A stretch of 64,000 nucleotides of DNA from JANXYW01 sp031400455 (lineage in GTDB: Bacteria; Chloroflexota; Dehalococcoidia; DSTF01; JACRBR01), in assembly GCA_031400455.1 (NCBI GenBank), contig JANNPX010000002.1, positions 24,741 to 88,740 on the forward strand, given 5' to 3'. Each line of letters begins with the position of its first letter. The stretch's first letter is position 1. The notes below the pieces were generated by a model. It was given only the letters and a program-made list of their open reading frames with translations, did not search any database and was not told the DNA's origin. A program made the translations under genes and the position numbers. Shown one piece after another: positions 61,533 through 64,000 of the stretch.

Positions 61533-62552
61533 TTACGTCGCCGCTGGCAGATCGGCGAAGAGGGCGGCCGCGCCGCCAGTATGCAGGAAGACGACGGCTT
61601 CATCGGGCGCGTAGGCGTCGGCCCGCACGCGAGCGAGAAAGCCGGCGAGGGCCTTGCCGGTGTAGACGGGGTCAGCGAGGATGCCTTCGCTTCGGGCCAG
61701 CAGCTCGATGGCCGCCCGGCCAGCGACCGATGGCATCCCGTAGCCGGCGCCCAGGGCGGTGCCGTCCACGACCACCTGCTCTGCCACGATGCGCGGACCG
61801 TCGATGGCGGCTGAAACACCGTTCGCGATGCCCAGAACGTCGGCCGCAAGCTCTTCGGCGGCCTTCGCGACGGCGAAGCCATGGATGCTCGCGTCGAAGC
61901 CCAGCCTGGCGAAGCCTGCAAGCATGCCGGCCTGCGTGCCGCCAGTCGCCGTAGCCAGCACGACCGTGGCGCGACGCTCGCCGAGGCCGTCGAGCTGGCG
62001 CGCGAGCTCTCGCGCCGCCAGTGCGTGGCCGATTGCGCCGCGCGCGTCGGAGCCACCGACAGGTGTGAGGTACGGCACACGCCCGAGGTCAGGCAGCATG
62101 CCCATCAGCATATCGATCCACCTGGCTCGGCTTGCACGATCGTCAGAACAAGTGAAGTAGACGTTCGCGCCGAAGAGCTGGTCGAGCAGGAAGTTGCCGG
62201 TGGCGGTTGCGGGGGGAGCGCCGAGAAAGACGAGATGCGCCCGAAGCCCGATGCGAATGCAGGCGGCTGCTGTGAGGCGGCAGTGGTTCGACTGAAGGCG
62301 TCCGGCCGTGACGACATCCGTGGCGCCCTGTGCGAGCGCATCCGCGATGAGGAACTCCAGGTTGCGGATCTTGTTGCCGCCGAGGCCGAGCGACAGTAGG
62401 TCGTCGCGCTTGATGTAGAGGCGGGGCACGCGCTCGCATCCTTCGGCACGCAGCGACGACTCGAGGCGCTCCGCGCGGCCGAGCGGCGACGGCAGATGCG
62501 CAAGTGGATAGCGCGGGTACGGCGCATGGAAGGTTTGGTACGCTGGCGTCAC
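61533..62552 (-). CDS. PLP-dependent D-cysteine desulfhydrase / ACC deaminase-like enzyme
   Basis: A 339-residue fold-type II PLP enzyme. The cofactor Lys is in LGLGGNKIRNLEFLIAD (about residue 60), followed by TAGRLQSNHCRLTAAAC, which holds the catalytic Ser/Asn-His, and TATGGTQAGMLAGF, the phosphate-binding Gly-rich loop. Members either deaminate ACC or desulfhydrate D-cysteine; the RxxSNH context favours D-cysteine desulfhydrase, but the two cannot be separated by eye. It faces away from the cupin gene with a 34-bp gap between them. Confidence 0.88.
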   Translation of the reverse strand: MTPAYQTFHAPYPRYPLAHLPSPLGRAERLESSLRAEGCERVPRLYIKRDDLLSLGLGGNKIRNLEFLIADALAQGATDVVTAGRLQSNHCRLTAAACIRIGLRAHLVFLGAPPATATGNFLLDQLFGANVYFTCSDDRASRARWIDMLMGMLPDLGRVPYLTPVGGSDARGAIGHALAARELARQLDGLGERRATVVLATATGGTQAGMLAGFARLGFDASIHGFAVAKAAEELAADVLGIANGVSAAIDGPRIVAEQVVVDGTALGAGYGMPSVAGRAAIELLARSEGILADPVYTGKALAGFLARVRADAYAPDEAVVFLHTGGAAALFADLPAAT

Positions 62553-62586
62553 GCAACGATCCTACGGCACAGCGGGAGTACAGACG

Positions 62587-62982
62587 ATGGTGAAGCGCGT
62601 CCCGAAAGAAGCACTCGAGGGCAATCCCGGGCAGAACGCCGACATGGAGCGCGTCATCGCCGTTTCACGAGACACCGTCGGGAGCGAGCGGCTGTACTCC
62701 AGCATCGTCACGACCGCACCGCAGGGGCGCACCGAAATCCACCACCATGGCGAGTGCGAGACCAGCATCTACATCCTTTCCGGACAGGCGCGATTCTACT
62801 CGGGCGAGGGACTGCGGGAAATCGTCGACGCGAATCAGGGCGACTTCATCTACGTTCCGGCATACGAGGTACACGTCGAAGAGAATTCGAGCGACAGCGA
62901 GCCACTCGTCGTGCTGCTCTCGAGGAATTGCAGCGGGTCGGTAGTCCATTACGTCGATGGCACGCTGCCTCAGCGGTCGTAG
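62587..62982 (+). CDS. Cupin-domain protein
   Basis: A 131-residue single-domain cupin. The first cupin motif is EIHHHGECETSIYILSGQAR, with His and Glu metal ligands, and the second is GDFIYVPAYEVHVEENSS with the remaining His. No signal peptide. Such proteins bind a metal and act as dioxygenases, isomerases or small-molecule sensors; the sequence does not decide. GGGAG upstream gives the ribosome binding site. The following kinase-like gene starts 5 bp after the stop and is probably coupled. Confidence 0.85.
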   Translation: MVKRVPKEALEGNPGQNADMERVIAVSRDTVGSERLYSSIVTTAPQGRTEIHHHGECETSIYILSGQARFYSGEGLREIVDANQGDFIYVPAYEVHVEENSSDSEPLVVLLSRNCSGSVVHYVDGTLPQRS

Positions 62983-62987
62983 CCTCC

Positions 62988-63956
62988 GTGTACGACAACG
63001 TGGCCGTATTGCTCGAGGCCCACGGCCTCGCGGGCTGCGCCGAAGCGGCGTTCGAGCACACCGGGTTCTCGGGCGCGTCGCTCACACGGCTTGTACGAGA
63101 CGACGGGCAGGCGTTCGTACTGAAGCGAATGTCTATCGCGCGCGACTGGATCATGCAGGAGACCGACGACCACGGTTGCCGCGAAGCGGCGTTCGCCGAT
63201 GCGAGCGTGGAGCTGGGTGATCGTGTGCGCACGCCCGCAGTAGGCGCGTCTCGCGATGGCGACGCGCACGCGGTGCTGATGCAGGACATCGGCGACGAGC
63301 TACTGGCGCCGGGGGCGATCACCCAAGACCAGTTGCACACGATCATCGACGCGATGGCGGCGCTACACCGCCTGCACACGCCACGTGAAGTTCCTTGGTG
63401 CGACCTCACGCGGAGGTTGACCCTGTTGACGCCGGACACCGCGCGCGTCGCTATGGCGTACGGTGCGCCAGTCGCTCGCGACATCATCGCCGGTTGGGCA
63501 CGCTTCGACGAGCTTGCGACGCCCGAGGCGCGCGCGATCGTGCACGGGCTGTTCGCCGACCCGGCGCCGCTGGTGCGCGCGCTCGAACGCACGCCAGCCG
63601 CATTCCTGCACGGCGACCTCAAGTTCGACAACATCGGCATCGATCGCGAGCGCCGGATCTGGCTGATCGACTGGGCGATGACGCTGGTTGCGCCGCCAGC
63701 CGTCGAGTTGGGGTGGTTCATGGCCATCAATTCGCGCCGACTTCCGCCGTCCGAGTCGCTCGATACGGTCATGGCGAGGTACGCCGATGCGGCCGGATTG
63801 GCCGGAGACGCACGGACGAAGCACGATGGGCTCACGGCGCTATGCGGGTTGCTGCTGCGCGGATGGCGGAAAGCCCTCGACGCGGCGGAGGGCGATGGTG
63901 CGGAGTTGGCGTGGTGGTGTGATCGCGCCGACGCGGCGCGGTGGCTGCTAGCGTAG
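62988..63956 (+). CDS. Aminoglycoside phosphotransferase (APH)-fold kinase
   Basis: A 322-residue protein kinase-like small-molecule kinase. The catalytic loop is FLHGDLKFDNIGID (HGDxxxxN) and the metal-binding Asp is in IWLIDWAMTLVAPP. The Lys in AFVLKRMSIARDWI is the likely ATP-site lysine. Members phosphorylate aminoglycosides, homoserine, choline or other alcohols; true resistance function cannot be inferred. GTG 62988 is used as start (GTG 63000 is an alternative); the frame is open further upstream through the cupin gene without similarity. It is adjacent to the cupin gene. Confidence 0.82.
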   Translation: MYDNVAVLLEAHGLAGCAEAAFEHTGFSGASLTRLVRDDGQAFVLKRMSIARDWIMQETDDHGCREAAFADASVELGDRVRTPAVGASRDGDAHAVLMQDIGDELLAPGAITQDQLHTIIDAMAALHRLHTPREVPWCDLTRRLTLLTPDTARVAMAYGAPVARDIIAGWARFDELATPEARAIVHGLFADPAPLVRALERTPAAFLHGDLKFDNIGIDRERRIWLIDWAMTLVAPPAVELGWFMAINSRRLPPSESLDTVMARYADAAGLAGDARTKHDGLTALCGLLLRGWRKALDAAEGDGAELAWWCDRADAARWLLA

Positions 63957-64000
63957 TGCGATGGGTTTCGGACGGGGGCCAACAGTCGAGGCGGCTGCGG

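Noticed and set aside
62988..63956. Aminoglycoside-resistance gene
   Set aside because: The APH fold is shared by many metabolic kinases; no close match to a resistance enzyme can be claimed from motifs alone.

Overview
The window reads as a GC-rich, densely packed bacterial chromosome, most likely Chloroflexota (Dehalococcoidia-like). No rRNA gene is present, so this rests on gene content and order only: pepP-efp-xseAB, yceD-rpmF-fabD-fabG-nusB-acpP, RNase HIII, OpcA with Zwf, Tat-exported lipoproteins with Thr/Pro-rich linkers, and a type-A RNase P RNA. Almost everything is core housekeeping. I see no prophage, IS element, CRISPR array or tRNA.

Layout. 1-8.0 kb: tail of an Xaa-Pro peptidase, EF-P, exonuclease VII, a formyltransferase, a secreted lamin-tail protein, RluB, Cmk and PlsC, several joined by ATGA overlaps. 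8.1-12.7 kb: IspH behind a striking inverted repeat, a DUF512/radical-SAM protein, and GlmS preceded by what I read as a complete glmS self-cleaving ribozyme. 12.8-18.1 kb: a UDG-like protein, a TPR protein, then nadB-nadC and a coupled P-loop kinase behind a 21-bp palindrome. 18.3-25.6 kb: Dtd, a FmdB-type zinc ribbon, a TlpA thioredoxin, an amidohydrolase, three small secreted proteins, a candidate small RNA with its own promoter and terminator, a hydrolase, a perfect parS site and two FKBP isomerases. 25.7-29.4 kb (minus): rnpB, rnhC, a serine-recombinase-like protein that has lost most catalytic residues, and a coiled-coil zinc-ribbon protein. 29.6-40.3 kb: fatty acid and ribosome genes, TatA/TatC, TauE, type-4 UDG, RNase J and FtsK. 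40.3-52.4 kb: a very large GT-C/propeller membrane protein, a heterodimeric ABC exporter, a dipeptide-type ABC uptake operon and a hydrolase. 52.4-61.3 kb (minus): a seven-gene pentose phosphate operon (tkt-rpiB-tal-pgi-gnd-zwf-opcA). 61.5-64 kb: a PLP enzyme, a cupin and an APH-fold kinase.

How the parts fit. The Tat translocase at 33-34 kb matches the twin-arginine lipoprotein signal of the solute-binding protein at 47.7 kb. The pentose phosphate operon feeds NADPH and ribose-5-phosphate; nadBC makes the NAD precursor; GlmS draws on fructose-6-phosphate and appears controlled by its product through the ribozyme. Regulation seems to rely on compact DNA and RNA signals (ribozyme, palindromes, several -10 boxes 6-8 nt before a start codon) rather than local regulator genes; no transcription factor gene was recognised. 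The most notable observations are the glmS ribozyme, the parS site, the degenerate serine recombinase, the 23.4 kb candidate RNA and the inverted repeat at the ispH start.
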